This document shows positions 42,401 to 54,562 of a stretch of 64,000 nucleotides of DNA, in pieces; the first letter of the stretch is position 1; every line of letters starts with the position of its first letter. The stretch spans positions 34,863,631 to 34,927,630 of the forward strand of contig CM050652.1 in the NCBI GenBank assembly GCA_027574665.1. Direction: 5' to 3'. The notes under the pieces were generated by a model that made no database searches, was not told where the DNA came from, and saw nothing but the letters and a program-made list of their open reading frames with translations. The position numbers and the translations under genes are program-made. The stretch is from Rhynochetos jubatus (lineage: Eukaryota > Chordata > Aves > Eurypygiformes > Rhynochetidae).

Positions 42401-45400
42401 GGTTTCTGTTAGTAATGTAGACTGATAGGCACCAATTTTCTTACTGTCACAGCTATACATATACAATCAGTTCATAACGTTTTTCAGATTTTTATACTTA
42501 TTGCAACATAAATGTATTTTATACACAAGTGGAAGTACCAGCTGTAACTAAAAAGAAGAATAAATATATCTGTGGAGAAACAAAAACTTTAAAGTCACAA
42601 TAGCTTGGCCAGTAAGTGGAAATATGTTCTTTCCAGGCACTAGATAAAAGTCATACAGCTCTTCTGGTCAAGATCAGAATACACACAGAAATTAAAAGAA
42701 CCAGACAGCTACAAATTGTCTCTCCAGGAAGGAGGCCATGAATTACCAACAGCTGCTTGATTTAAGATACTGAAATAAAGACACAGGGACACCAAAATAT
42801 GCAACTCAGAACAACTGTGGACATAAGCATTAAATCACAGCTTCTTACTGTTTCCAATAAAATAGTGAAGTTTAGGTAGGATTGGGTATACACCGATTGT
42901 TCTTTTATCGCTTTAATGGGTAGGAAGTTTGGGATAATAAAAAATATTTTGCTTTTAAAATCTGGCTTTGAATCACCTTAATCACCCACTAGAAAGAAGT
43001 ATTTTATTTCAGCTGATAGAATTAGGCCTGTCATGCCAGGAAACCAGGAAAGATTACAACTAAACTGAAGCAGTGCTGAACCAAAAAGTTCCAGCTTCGA
43101 GAGAAATGAGAGAAGCTATCTACTGAACTACTAACTTATCTGTATACTTATCTGCTTACTCAAAAGGGGGTGCAAAAGTGCATATGGCACAAGTTAGTTG
43201 CGAACTTAGAGTATACAGCAGAACAGAGGATACACATCACAACCCTCAGCTACGAAGACCAGAAGAACTTTAGGCAGCTTGAAAACCTCTCAGCCTATTT
43301 TTCAATCATATGTATACTGCACTCATTTTAAATCAGCATTTAACATCTACTGATTCAGAGAAAGGAAATTTTCCCCCAGGAACATTTCCAGTATTGTTCC
43401 CACAAAGTAACTGTGAGAACTATGCACGAGGTCTGATACACAATGCATGAAGGAAGTCTATTAGAGGGTTACTTTTAGTGCAGCTTAAAAATAAGGTTCA
43501 AAACCTGAAAGATGAAGTCTTTTTAAAATGTACATTTCTAGCTTCTGCCGTGGCAGGGTCATGGACAAAGTTTCCTTCTGTCAATCAATTCCGTATTTTG
43601 CTAAAGTGGAACTTTGAGTAGCAGAGGAAAAAAGAATTAGAATTCATAGAAAGGTTATTGGGATTTACCTCTAGCTAAACTATTGGCAAAATGCATGCAC
43701 ATTTATAGCATTCAGTTTGTATCCATTAACTAGATATCATTAACCACAATGGCAGAACCAGGATTATATAGCCTGAACTAGTAGATATTATTGGATTTAA
43801 TAAATACACAGATGTAATGGAACCTGTGAGCAACAAAGCTTGAACTCATCATTTCTGAGTCATCTGCAATTTTTGTACTTTTTATCAGACAACCAATTAA
43901 TCTGAAGAATGATTCCAACAAATTGAATACTGCCATTACCAAAAGAATTCATGAGAATAACGTACTGACTCCAAAATGTCCACATCTGTGTAATACATAT
44001 GGAATATTATTTGAATTTGTGCTTAACTTAAGTTTACTCAAAACATTCTCCTGGGATGGAGAAAGAACATGAAGTGATTTTTTTTTTTATTTAGTCAAAG
44101 CAAAAATTAACTACTCATCCATCCATGTATCTATTTTTATTTTGTGTTTTATTAAAATAGCACATGAAGTAGTCTTGCCTATATTATTGATGGCTATTGG
44201 TGGCTATTGGACTGATATAATGGTCTCAAGGAGTTTCCAAATATAAATATATTCTAATGAGATAATCCCCAGAGCATGGATATGGAGGAATGCTATCTAA
44301 ATAATGTCACTTCTGTTGCTGAATTGGTTTCAAATTAATTGTTTCTTTCTTAAGCTATAATTATCAGGAGGAATGCAGTTAGTCAGAAAAGATGAAGTTA
44401 AAAAGTGCATAATGCTTAATAGCTCATTAAATAGAAAATATACTGTAAATTTAGGAATCAGAATGACTTGCAGCTAACTGTGAGATGATGGGTCATGGCA
44501 TATGAAAAGAGACTTTTTTGGCAGGAAAGCAATTTGGTAATGCTGACTGCAGTCTGCATTTACTTGACATTCGGAAAGATCATATGACACCAATGCAGAT
44601 GAGGTGAACAGCGAAGAGAAAAGGAAGGGCAAGGAGAGCTAGAGGAGAAAAAGTTAGGTTATGAGCATCTAGGAGGATGATGAGGAAGAGGAGAATAAGA
44701 GTGTCATTACTGGGAGTTCAATTTTTAAAGTGGGAAGGGGGACAAGGTGTTATATTAAAGAGACTCAGGGTATTCATGCAGCTATCATGATAGCTGTGTC
44801 AGAACTTTTCTCACAGATGGTGTTTATGTAGAATTCATATAGGTGAATAATTAGTAATTTAGTGATTTCTCTTCACAGCAACTGCTATGTACCCATTGCT
44901 CTGAGTATGATTTTAAAAGCACACTTCATTTTTTAAAAGCATGAAGTGTGTATTTACCAGATGTCAAATATGCATTTATAATAATGCAACAAATCACAGC
45001 ATCTCGAAAGAAACTCTGAAACATTTAAGAATAATTATACTGTTAAAACATTACACCACAGCCTCAAAGCAAAAGAAGCTCAAAGCAGCTGAGCTAAGCT
45101 TAAACTTTCTCCTAGTTCATTTACACATAAGCAGTGACCCCCAACAATTACACAAGAGGACACGAGCATGATTAGAATGGGACAAGGCAGCTGTGCATTT
45201 GCATGGTCACAACTAAATGCACGCCACACCAGCTTGTTCAGACGTTAGGGCTAAAGCCCTTTAAAACTTCGTACAGTCATCTAAAAGCACAAAGTGATAT
45301 ATGAGGTACTGCAGCATGTGGGCTCAGGTTCCCAGATAAAGTGCACGCAGTTTAAAAGGGGAAGAAGGTTACAGAGAATTGCATTCTTTTATTTTGTTAA

Positions 45401-45469
45401 GTTTTGACCACAAGCTGATCTATGTGGTAAAACAAAATCTGGGATACAATCACCAGAAATGCTTCTATC
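39451..45469. other. Unassigned AT-rich DNA
   Basis: Nothing recognisable was found. A short duplication of 'tggctattgg' occurs near 44,190-44,210, and poly-A/T runs are common. The open frames (at most 106 codons, at 41,576-41,896) have no family resemblance. Confidence 0.6.
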
Positions 45470-45745
45470 AATGTACTGGTTCTGGCTGGGATATAAATTT
45501 TCTTAATAGTAGCACATAAGGTGCTGTGTTTCGGATTTGTGGCCCTGTGGTGTGGATAAGGCCACACCAGAGCAGGTACACCTCACAGTGACCATAGCTG
45601 TGGATAAGTCCTCGACACAGGAGGTTATACCCCTGAAGAGACTGTTCTGTGGACAAGTCCAAGATGGAGCAGGGGCAAGGGGAGGAGTTCATTGCAATGT
45701 TAAACCCTATAACCTGGTCCAGAAGGACCAGGGGTGGAGATTGTA
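45470..45745 (+). mobile_element. Truncated LTR-like sequence of an endogenous retrovirus (5' side)
   Basis: The segment begins 'tactggttctggctgggata' and continues with 'gctgtgtttcggatttgtgg'. This closely resembles the start of the intact LTR at 46,125, where 'tactggttttggctgg' and 'gctgtgttttggatctgtg' occur. After about 75 bases the two diverge. Here the DNA shows a loose repeat of 'gtggataaggccacaccagagcaggtacac' type units (interrupted copies near 45,553 and 45,600). It is most likely the decayed 5' LTR, or a chimeric LTR, of the same element. No coding potential. Confidence 0.6.
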
Positions 45746-46124
45746 ATGGAAATACATTTAAATTGTTATAATCCATGATCTGAGTTGATGTTATAGTAAT
45801 TACTACAGCAGCAACCACCTGAACCAACAGAGGATGAGCCTCACAAGCAGCAGTGCCCCAAACTTGGCTGGCTTTGGTGCCCAATACCTCCACACAACAC
45901 ACCACCTCTCCTGCCCTGAGTGACCAACATAACAGACAGAACCTAAGTCATGGACTAAGTGAACTCGATGAACATTTTATGGAGATTATACAGGGGTGGT
46001 CCACAGACTAAGGGAATGACATCTGTGTGTATAGCAAAGGGTGGGGAGGGGTGTTTAATAAGAATGTATTGGTTACTGTGGGACCTGAGCATGATGTAAA
46101 TGATATACAGTAAGAGGTGGAGAT
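45746..46124 (+). mobile_element. ERVL-like internal remnant with polypurine tract
   Basis: This non-coding stretch lies between two LTR-like sequences and ends in the purine-rich 'aagaggtggagat' directly before the TG of the downstream LTR. That is where a retroviral plus-strand primer (polypurine tract) sits. From memory, the sequence matches the 3' internal end of bird ERVL elements. All gag and pol sequence is missing, so the element is an internally deleted remnant. The overlapping 145-codon minus-strand frame is a chance shadow. Confidence 0.55.
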
Positions 46125-47271
46125 TGTACTGGTTTTGGCTGGAATAGAGTTACTTTTCTCACAGTAGCTTGTAAGTTGCTGTGTTTTGGATCTGTGACCA
46201 AAACAGTGTTGACAACACAGGGATGTTTTAGTTACTGCTGAACAGTGCTTACACAGCGTCAAGGCCTTTTTTCCTGTTTCTCACACTGCCCCACCAGTGA
46301 GCAAATTGGAGGTGCAGGATGTTGCAGAACCTCACAAAACCATGCCAGGCTGACTAACAAACCAGAAAAGGCATCTATTTTTTTTACAAAATGGTAACAA
46401 ACTCAAACTAAGTTTTACTCTAACTGAAACTGCTTTGAGACTCCAGCAAACAACGCACAGGTTCAGGTTGTCAGTCAGGAATTAATACTACACACCTGAC
46501 TGAGGAATTCTTTACCTTTATGGCCAATGATACAAAATGCACAATCACTCACCTAATAAAGGGGAGGGTGAAACAACCTCGAGGAGTTTCCTTAGGCGGT
46601 GTCCCAACCTAAGGGGAGAGTCCCAGACTGCAGGCCTGCTGCTCTGAGAAGGACCAGCTCAAAATGGTTCTCCAGCGGGGCCCCATTTATACCCCAGTCA
46701 AATCTGATCTGCTGTCATATATGGTCAAGCAGCTGCTTATTGGCTGAAGACCCCAACACTTCCTTACTTTTGAACCCCAAATGCGTGACCATCACCATGT
46801 GGGCATGACAAGAGCTGTGGTGGGAAGTTTGGTGGGCTTTTGCAGGTCATTTTTTGGTTGCTGTCAGGGCAGGTTCATCTGCCACACAGGACAGCTGACC
46901 CCAACTGTCCAAAGCGATATTCCATACCATACCATTCATACTCAGCAGTAAAATCTGCAAGGAACAAGGAGGAAAGGGGGAATGTTTGGAGTTACAGCGT
47001 TTGCCTTCCCAAATAGCTGTTATGCGTGATGAAGGCCTGCTTTCCTGGAGATGGCTGAACACCTACCTGCCAATGGGAAGTAGTGAATATATTCCTCATT
47101 TTGCATTGCTTGTGTGTGCAGCTTTGGCTTTAACTACTGAACTGTCTTTATCTCAACCCACGAGTTTTCTCACTTTTGCCCTTCTGATTCTCTCCCTCAT
47201 CCCACTGAAGGGGTGTGAATGAGCAAGCAGCTGGGTGGGGCTGAGCTGTCCATCAGTGTTAAACCAGAGCA
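46125..47271 (+). mobile_element. ERVL-type LTR, interrupted by a nested insertion
   Basis: The LTR starts TGTACTGGTTTTGGCTGG and ends near GTTAAACCAGAGCA, giving the usual TG...CA ends. Diagnostic interior blocks are 'acagggatgttttagtta', 'gcttacacagcgtcaagg', 'acagctgaccccaactgtcc', 'cctggagatggctgaacac' and 'tctcaacccacgagttttct'. I recognise these as the common bird ERVL LTR. The two halves (46,125-46,319 and about 46,869-47,271) are separated by about 550 bases of unrelated sequence, so the LTR proper is about 600 bases long. I could not confirm a 5-bp target duplication at the outer ends. Confidence 0.78.
46320..46868 (-). mobile_element. Nested LTR-like insertion (probably another ERV family), minus strand
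   Basis: About 550 bases interrupt the ERVL LTR. Left flank GCAGGA (46,314-46,319) and right flank GCAGGT (46,869-46,874) form a plausible 6-bp target duplication with one mismatch. Read on the minus strand, the insert begins near TGACAGCAACC, contains a TATA-like 'gtataaatgg' upstream of GC-richer sequence, and ends near GGTTCTGCAACA. This is the layout of a solo LTR, and a 6-bp duplication suits ERVK-like elements. The exact ends are uncertain by a few bases: the CA end would fall at 46,866 while the duplication starts at 46,869. The family is not named with certainty. Confidence 0.5.
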
Positions 47272-49335
47272 ATAGAATTATAATGTCTGTAAACAGAAAA
47301 TAATAAAATTTCGTTGCCATAAAGGAAATAATAGAATCTGGGGGGGCAGGCACAACACACATTTCCTAGAGTCAGAATTTCAACCAGCACCTAGATTCAT
47401 GGCCACTTCTTTGAATATCCATTACACAAGTACCAAGGTAATGCCTTAATTATGCAGGTTTGGACACTTTGGCAGTAATGTGTTTTAAGTATTGAAGATA
47501 TCCTTCGTGATTCTAGACTGAACAGAAAAAAGCAGGATCATATAATGAGAAGTGTTAGGCAACATTAAACACATTGGCTGATAATATCGTATCTGAATCT
47601 ACAGCATGTTACATGAGCATAGAAATACAATATTTCTTCTGTCTTGATTCTGGTAAGTTTATAAACCAGAACTTATCTTGCTTTATTTGCTGCTTTTACC
47701 AGACCTCAAGATAAAACTTCCCATCTTATTTAAGTATAGCTTCTTTGTTACGATACACAGATTAAAAAAAAAAAATCAAAGCTAAATAAACACAGGTAAC
47801 ACAGTCCAGAGAGGGTATTCTTCTGTCATGGTGCTGAAACAGTTCTTTTTTCTGCAATTAAGCTTTAAACATGACCTCATTTCTTGCAGGAATACCATAG
47901 CCTGATATACTTTGTCAGAAAGTGATATTTTACTTTGGTGCCACACCAGTAACATCACATTTGAAAATTTACATTATTGTAATTGTAGTTTTTAATACTA
48001 TAATACATGATAGCTACTTGCAGCATCCTTCTGAAAATTATCTGCTGTTACACAGCCTCTGTTCTGAATTCAAGGCAATTGAATGTTTATAAAAGCTGTA
48101 GGACCGACAAGCCATCAAAACAAAACTCAAGTCCTGAATTTATATCCGTAATACAGGCACAACACAGTTGTCTCAACAGGACCCCACCTACATCCCTTCA
48201 ACATGGATCACTCGAACCAGTTAGCAACATTTATTCAGGCTCACTTCAGAAAAGTCTTCAAGCAGACAGTTAATTTGACTAGTCCCATTGAAGCCACACA
48301 CTCACAGCTGAAATGTCCTGCGTGATCAGACATCAGGTTTTGCCCGTCTGTGCACAGAGCAGGCCCATGCCCTAATTTTTGCCAGTGGTGATTTTTGCAA
48401 CTTGGATGCTTTTACAGTAAGAACCAAACTAAGACTAATAACTCATTTTAGATAAACCATGAGACAAGCTTCAGATGGTACTGGCTCTCATCCCTTACTG
48501 GAAAAGATCTAAACTTCAAACAGGGCGTTACATACAAACGGCACAGAAAGCATTATCTTTCCTCAGAGCCACCGAGCCATTCTAGGTTACTTTGCAGTGC
48601 CATGGAGTGCAATGACACAACAGTCATCGACAAGTTGTGGTTGAGCCTGGAACTCGAAAAGCCGAACAGATACAGTAAATGGGAACAAACACCCAAAAAG
48701 TCTCAACTGAAAGGGGGTCTGAAGCACGGAGTTTTAACGCAGTGCTCACAGGTCTCCCATTTGCACAGTCACAAGGCAGAAGACGGCATCTCACCTGAGA
48801 CTGCACGTCAGAGGTTTCAGGACAGGTTCTCTCATCTGTGCAGTTTCACACAGTGAGGGAGAAGCCACAGGGAGAGCCTGCAACCAGGAAGAGCGTCCCT
48901 GCATAAAGACACTCGGATGAGCGTGAAAAGCCATTTGGTGACCCAGTGCACCATACCCTCTCCCGCGTTCCATGACACGGCACGTCAGACAGAGACGAGC
49001 CGGGGGCCACATGCCGCATAGCTAACTGGTTTGTGGCAAGATGGACTGGAGGCCACAGTTCTGTCTTATCAATATGTGATGCTGAAACTGCAGTGAGGGA
49101 GTGGAAGAAATCCAATAGGAGAGTATCACTGTGAATGTGAGAGACTTGTCAGGTCTGTGCTCCTGTCTCCAAAAGAGTTGGTGTGAGACTGCATGTTACT
49201 GAGAGATTTATTTTAGAAATGCATTATATCCTGCTTTTAAAAGGGAAAAATAAAGCAAAACCAGTACACTGAACAACTGCAGTTTGGTTCTACTAAGCCA
49301 GTTAAAATATACAGTACTGCAATACCGCCTCCTTG
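47272..49335. other. Unassigned DNA
   Basis: No gene or repeat was recognised. GC is higher at 48.59-49.10 kb, where frames of 60-89 codons overlap on both strands without family resemblance. A poly-A run lies near 47,764. Confidence 0.55.
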
Positions 49336-49339
49336 CATT

Positions 49340-49480
49340 TCAAGAAGGAAATTGCTTTATCGGATCAAGCCAGTGATCCGTCTAGTCCAGCACCCCACCT
49401 TCAAATACTGGCTCTTAATATTGCAACAGGGGCAAGAAATCTTCCACACAGAGAGAGGCCGGCATGCAACCAAAAACTTG
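49340..49480. mobile_element. Possible ancient CR1/L3-like LINE scrap
   Basis: The plus strand reads 'ggatcaagccagtgatccgt' followed by 'ctagtccagcaccc'. This resembles a 'gaccaatggtccatctagcc' motif common in old reptile and bird LINE copies. The match is short and from memory only. It explains the overlapping short open frames better than a gene does. Confidence 0.3.
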
Positions 49481-49649
49481 GTTGCCTATTTCAAAAATGT
49501 TTCAGACTTACCAACCCATTTTTTAATATCTTGCTATTTATACAACCAAATAGGTTTACAGAACTGAGATTGTACATTTATTTACTTGTCAAGTTTTTCA
49601 GTCTAAAGCACCTTACACGGCCTTAGGTCCAGTTTGTGATTTAAGCATG

Positions 49650-52600
49650 GAAGATTACCAAACACCCACAAGTCAAAAAAAAAAAGCTCTGTGTGCTTTC
49701 ACCTGTGTGCTACTCTACTATGGCTCTCCCCTTGGCGTTGTTAAAGGCATGCTCATAGTAGAGGCAGCTGTAGACAGTGCTGACCTGGTGCTGAGACCTG
49801 TGTTCAAGTTTCATATTACAAGATCAGCAAGATGTGAACTGAGACTACTTGAAAATGTAAGCTATTAACATAGCACAGATTATGAGGATTGATAAGCTTT
49901 AAACAAGGGTATTTTTTACACATGCATTTAAGTGATTCTTCCATACTGCAAAAGATACAGGAGCTACTCTTATAAGTAAGTGCTTACTCACGCAAGGACA
50001 AAGGATCAGATCCATACAAAGCATTTTCTAGTGCTACTTCAAGCAACAGCTACAGCTACAATGCATTCTACAAATCAGTGTCCTGACATATCCGAACAGA
50101 AGAAAAAGCTAAGAAAGCTTTTTCTAGTGACTTCATCCCATTTTATGTATGTAGTGCCCTGCCACAACCAGTACTGTAAAGCACGATGTCTTTATTTTCT
50201 CTCTTCTACCTCCAAAGAGTTTTTCAAAACACACTGTATGAAAGAAGCTCTATAAAAATGCCTTGAATTGTTTATCTTAAAAATATGACTGTTCCGCACT
50301 AGCAGTATGAAAAAGTACATTAGGTGGCCATTATTATTTTGTCTTCTCTTTTGATAAATAACTGACTATATATGGTAAGCAAGAGTGGCTGGCAAGGGTG
50401 TATGAAGTATCAAAGCACAAAAATCACTATCTTCCCAAGTCCTACCAAGAGCAAAAGGAGATAGCTCTGTAGCTGTCATCAGGAAAAATGAACGACATTA
50501 CTGTTGATGTTGCCACATTCATTCCTATGTCTGATGAGTTTTATAAATCTGAACTGCGTTATGAGCAGGAGTGTTTTGAAGTATATAGTAACGCCTTACA
50601 AAACCAAATCACTGGCCCAAATTTCCAATTTAAAATAGCTCCAAGAGCGGTCCTCTGTTTTTAGGAAGTATTTCAAATGTGAAGGCGTGCATTTACAATG
50701 GATTCTGTGAAGCTCAGTATACTAAGTAAACGTTTTCTCATCCTAAAAAAAAAGCAAGCCAAATCTTTTAAAGTGCACACTTAAATTCAGTGATCTAGAG
50801 ATAATGGAGCAAATCTCCAGCTGGTTTAAAATGTCAGACCTTCAACTACTTCAATGGAGCAATGAAAGTCTACATCAGTTGGGGATGCCCCTCTTCACAC
50901 ATAAAAATAGTCGTGAATGGGGACAGCTCAGTATCCAGCTCTGCTGGCACAGGACCCTTCTGTTACCCAAACACAACTTCTGCCTCAATGCCTTTAAAAT
51001 TCATCATTTCAAAAGGTAAATGGGAAATGCATTTTCAAATTAAAAGCTATTGCTACCTGAATTATCTGGAGCTGTAGTAGCAAACAGATGAGAGAAAGAC
51101 AACAAACATGTAATTTAAATATAGACTGCAAATGAGAGACTGAAAATTAATTCATTAGATTTGTAGGGATTTTCCCTTGCTTTAGCCTCTGTATCATCAT
51201 GCAGTCTTTGTTTACTTTCATTTATTTTCTTTGCTTGATGACGTTTGACTAATATATACACTGATGAATTGCATCAGTAAATGCCATCCATATATCACAA
51301 AAATAGATTCAGTGTTTCTGGCACACTGATGCTAAAGGATTTTTTTTTTGTTTGAACTTTCAGTACTTAACAAAGGAAATAATAGTGCTTTGCTGGATAA
51401 ACTTGCTGATTTTTATTTTAATTTTCAGTGAACAAACAGCTGCAGAATAATGTCACTTAATGAAGCATTTCTAATAAAATCCTGCAGAAGTTAAAATAGG
51501 GCATAGAACTGCTTGCTTACTGATAGTTGTAGCATTCAGAATAATTCTGCAAGATGGTGATCACATTTTTGTGTGGACAAGTATTAGGTAATGTGATTTT
51601 CTGTCTTCCAAAGCCAGCAATTTCCTTTAGTGTGATAACTAGTTAGCATGGTCCTATTACTTATTTATAGTAACTAAAACATGCAACGTAATTAATGCAA
51701 CATGTTTCTAATACACTATTTAGGCTTTACACAGGTTGATAAGTAGCAATACAGACAGCAATAAATTTAAGTGTGAAGATGCTTAGATCTACAAAATTCC
51801 ATGATAGATTTTGCTTACCAAAACCATACCGCCTGCATTTGTAAAGATGTCCTTTATCAAGTCTGTCATCACCTGTGATGAAATTATGAAACTTCTTGGC
51901 TGCTACATGCTTCTCTGCTGTCACAATTCAGTGTAAAGTATTATTCCCTTTATGTAAGTCTAAATAGGGTTCAATGAATCATCACTTTGCAACTTGCAGT
52001 AACGCAATCTCCAGTATCCGTCTGTACACACATCTATTTACTTCCACACAGAATGAGTTTTTCACGTATTCCCCACCAGAATTACCACGCGCATGACAAG
52101 CATCTACACGTAAAGCTGAGATCCCTCAGACCATAAGAAGAGCCAGGTAAAAAGGTTACCCCATATGTCCAGTATGATAAAGATACTGCTAGATTAGTTG
52201 TCATTCTCTGATTAAAACAGCATCACAGGAATCAAGATTTTCTCTTGAAGTCACCCAACTACCAGCAGCGTATCAAAAATGAACACCGCATTTTTGAAAG
52301 CTCCCTTATGTTCAAACAACATGTGGAACCGGTGAGTAATCCTGATTTGCTATCAGCTAACTGAGCAAAGGTTTCCACTGAAATTATGGCACTTAGGTGG
52401 TTTACATTTATAAGAACAAGAGTACCCTAGTTTTGGAAATTGGGACTTTATGAATTAAAAAAATACGTAGTTTAAAACATTGCCTCAGCAGTATTAGCTC
52501 TCTGAAATAAGACGTTAATGAAATTTATGTGAAGTACTTTACTACTGTTAATTATACATTCACAAGACAATGTAGGCATCAGTATGAAGTTACTGCACCG

Positions 52601-53555
52601 TTACTGTGAAAAAATATAATGAAAGAGGCAACCTTTGCCCTCCCCCGATAAAAACGCCTCAGTATGCTCTTTCCCAACTTCAGCTAAGCTGTATTCCTAG
52701 CGCCACTGAACTACTATTGTTCTAGTGTTTACCCTACACTAAAGAATCTTAATTTATCAATTTAACTGACTCAGCCCATAAAGTAACTTTAAAGTGTTAA
52801 ACATACAGCAGGCTGAATGCTGATGTCTGGAAGTAGTTGGTAAGACAGAGAAACCAGATAACAATTATCATTTAGTCAATAGTAATTTAAATGTATCCAC
52901 TGCTGTGCGAAGACCCTAAGACCCTGAATGCTTTATGGGGCTTTCAGGGATAGGGGTTGAGTATGTTTATTGTTTAAATTGACAGTTCTGCAGGAGTCAA
53001 AGCACCGTTCTCTAAGCACTGAGCCGGTGGGGGGGGTGGGGGTGGTAGAAGTGAGGTACTTAGTGCTCTAAAAAAAAATACTGATAATCTCCCAGCAAAG
53101 GCTGGAAACAGACAACTGTAACGACACATTTAATTTAAAATGCTTCAAGCAATGATTTTAATTCCCGGTACGAACGAAACATGCAGAAGAGCCACGCATG
53201 GCAACTCCTAACAGAGCAGTACAAGCTATTATTGCTCTTCATCCTTTGCACAGATAACCTGGTGTCCGATCCTACAGCTCCGCAGGAACAAAGCAGGTTA
53301 TCTTAAAACTTTCCCCTGCAAAGCTGTAAACGGGGTGGAATAAGGGAAAAGCCCTGTCGCTGTGGCACACGGAACCTGTAACGTACTGAGTGGGTAAATG
53401 GGTTCACTGAAATGGAAAGAAAGCAACGTGGATGGGTACGTTTCATACTATGCACACCACAACTTGGAGAGCGTTACACACAGGGAGAAATGAAGCCACG
53501 AACCGCCTCTTTATAGCTCTTTTTTTTTTTTTTTAAGGGACTCCTGGCTCTGAAG
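49650..53555. other. Unassigned DNA leading up to the CpG island
   Basis: No gene or transposon was recognised. A G-rich tract lies at 53,026-53,045. From about 53.2 kb the GC content begins to climb toward the CpG island. A 15-base T run at about 53,520-53,534 lies at the edge. Confidence 0.55.
53026..53045 (+). repeat. G-rich tract, possible G-quadruplex
   Basis: Runs of 2, 8, 5 and 2 G are separated by single T. The 8-G run can supply two runs of three, so an intramolecular quadruplex is possible but would have to borrow a G-pair run. It lies about 0.5 kb from the CpG island. Confidence 0.4.
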
Positions 53556-53588
53556 GCGGACGATAAAGATCCCGGGCTCCAGAACACG
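53538..53588 (+). other. 51-base exon-like segment bounded by splice-site-like signals
   Basis: On the plus strand a run of about 15 T is followed by AAG at 53,535-53,537, which fits an acceptor. After 51 bases, CACG is followed by GTAAGC, a good donor with GT at 53,589-53,590. The segment is 17 codons long, open in its first frame, and would encode GLLALKADDKDPGLQNT. I do not recognise this peptide. The arrangement may be chance. Confidence 0.15.
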
Positions 53589-54032
53589 GTAAGCCCCCAG
53601 GTGCCCGGGGGTGCTGCGCCGTAGCGGCCACCCTTCCTACACAAGTAGTTGGGCTGAAACACGGGTGGGTTCCCCCGGTCCCCCCACGGCTCTGCTGACA
53701 CTCCGAAGTGTTCGTTTGAATAAAATCAAAGAAAATTAAAAGGAAGAAAAGCTCTGCGGACCCCCGGCGGGCGGGCTGCCCCAGGGACCCGGCGGGAGCC
53801 GCGGAGGGCGGCAACTCCCCCTCGCACCGGCCTTCCCGCAACTTTTGGGCAGCGGGAGGGCTGCAGCCCCCAGCAGCGGCCCCGCACACCCCGCGCCCAG
53901 CCCCGCCGCGGCCGCTGTCCGCCCGCCGCCCCGCGGACTCCCCGCCAGCCGCGGAGGGTATCTCCCGGTCCCCCAGCATCGCCTACAGACACACACTGAC
54001 ACACGCCCCCCCGGAGCGCCCCGCTCACCTAC

Positions 54033-54260
54033 CTGCAGCCCTGCTTCCCGCTGGAAACACCTAGGGATCGGCCACCTCCCGTCGGGGGGGAGCTCCAGCC
54101 TCACCGCCCGGGCATCGCCGGCACACGCCCCGCGCCCCGCCAGCGCCCGGGGGGTGAGCGGAGCGGTGCCGCGCTCGGCTCGGCTCCCCTCGGCTGGGCT
54201 GGGGCGGGCGGGCAGCTGTCCGCCGGGGGCCGGGTCTCCCTGCCCCTCGCTGGGAATGCA
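54033..54260 (-). other. Candidate noncoding first exon with strong splice donor
   Basis: Read on the minus strand, the sequence ends GGGCTGCAG and is followed by GTAGGTGAGC, a near-perfect splice donor with the intron's first base at 54,032. The upstream boundary is a guess, since the transcription start is not visible. If real, this is the 5' untranslated exon of a gene running leftward, and the exon-poor 1-54 kb would be its first intron or part of it. Competing donor-like sequences exist on the plus strand (GGGGTGAGCGG near 54,153), so direction remains open. Confidence 0.35.
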
Positions 54261-54354
54261 CCAGGAATCCGGCTAAGAGAGGCTAATGGAAGGGTGAACT
54301 AAGTGGAAAGGGAGGGAAGACTTGAAGTGTTTCTCGGGAACGATTTCAGAGTAT

Positions 54355-54378
54355 TAAAAAAATAATAATAATAAAAAT
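54355..54378. repeat. A-rich / AAT microsatellite
   Basis: A run of A followed by about four AAT/ATA units separates the two GC-rich lobes of the CpG island. It is short and low-complexity. Confidence 0.7.
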
Positions 54379-54552
54379 TAGAGAGGACGAAGTATGGATT
54401 AGCTATCGGAAAAGCGGAGGGTGAGGAAGTCCTGCAGCCCGGTGTTGCTCCGGTCCCTCCGCCAGCTGCGTGCGGTCCCGATTCAGCCCCGCCGGCAGAG
54501 GAAGAGAGGAAAAGCCGGCGCGTCCTGCAGCAATCCCTCCGTTAGAGCATCT

Positions 54553-54562
54553 CTGATTGGTT
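54553..54562 (-). promoter_or_regulatory. CCAAT box (NF-Y-type)
   Basis: CTGATTGGTT on the plus strand is AACCAATCAG on the minus strand, an excellent NF-Y site. It lies inside the CpG island, about 300-500 bases upstream of the candidate minus-strand first exon. A second ATTGG occurs at 54,626-54,630. NF-Y sites act in either orientation, so they do not fix the direction of transcription. Confidence 0.55.

Noticed and set aside
45468..45905. 145-codon minus-strand frame
   Set aside because: It lies across LTR-like and noncoding ERV sequence and has no retroviral or cellular domain.
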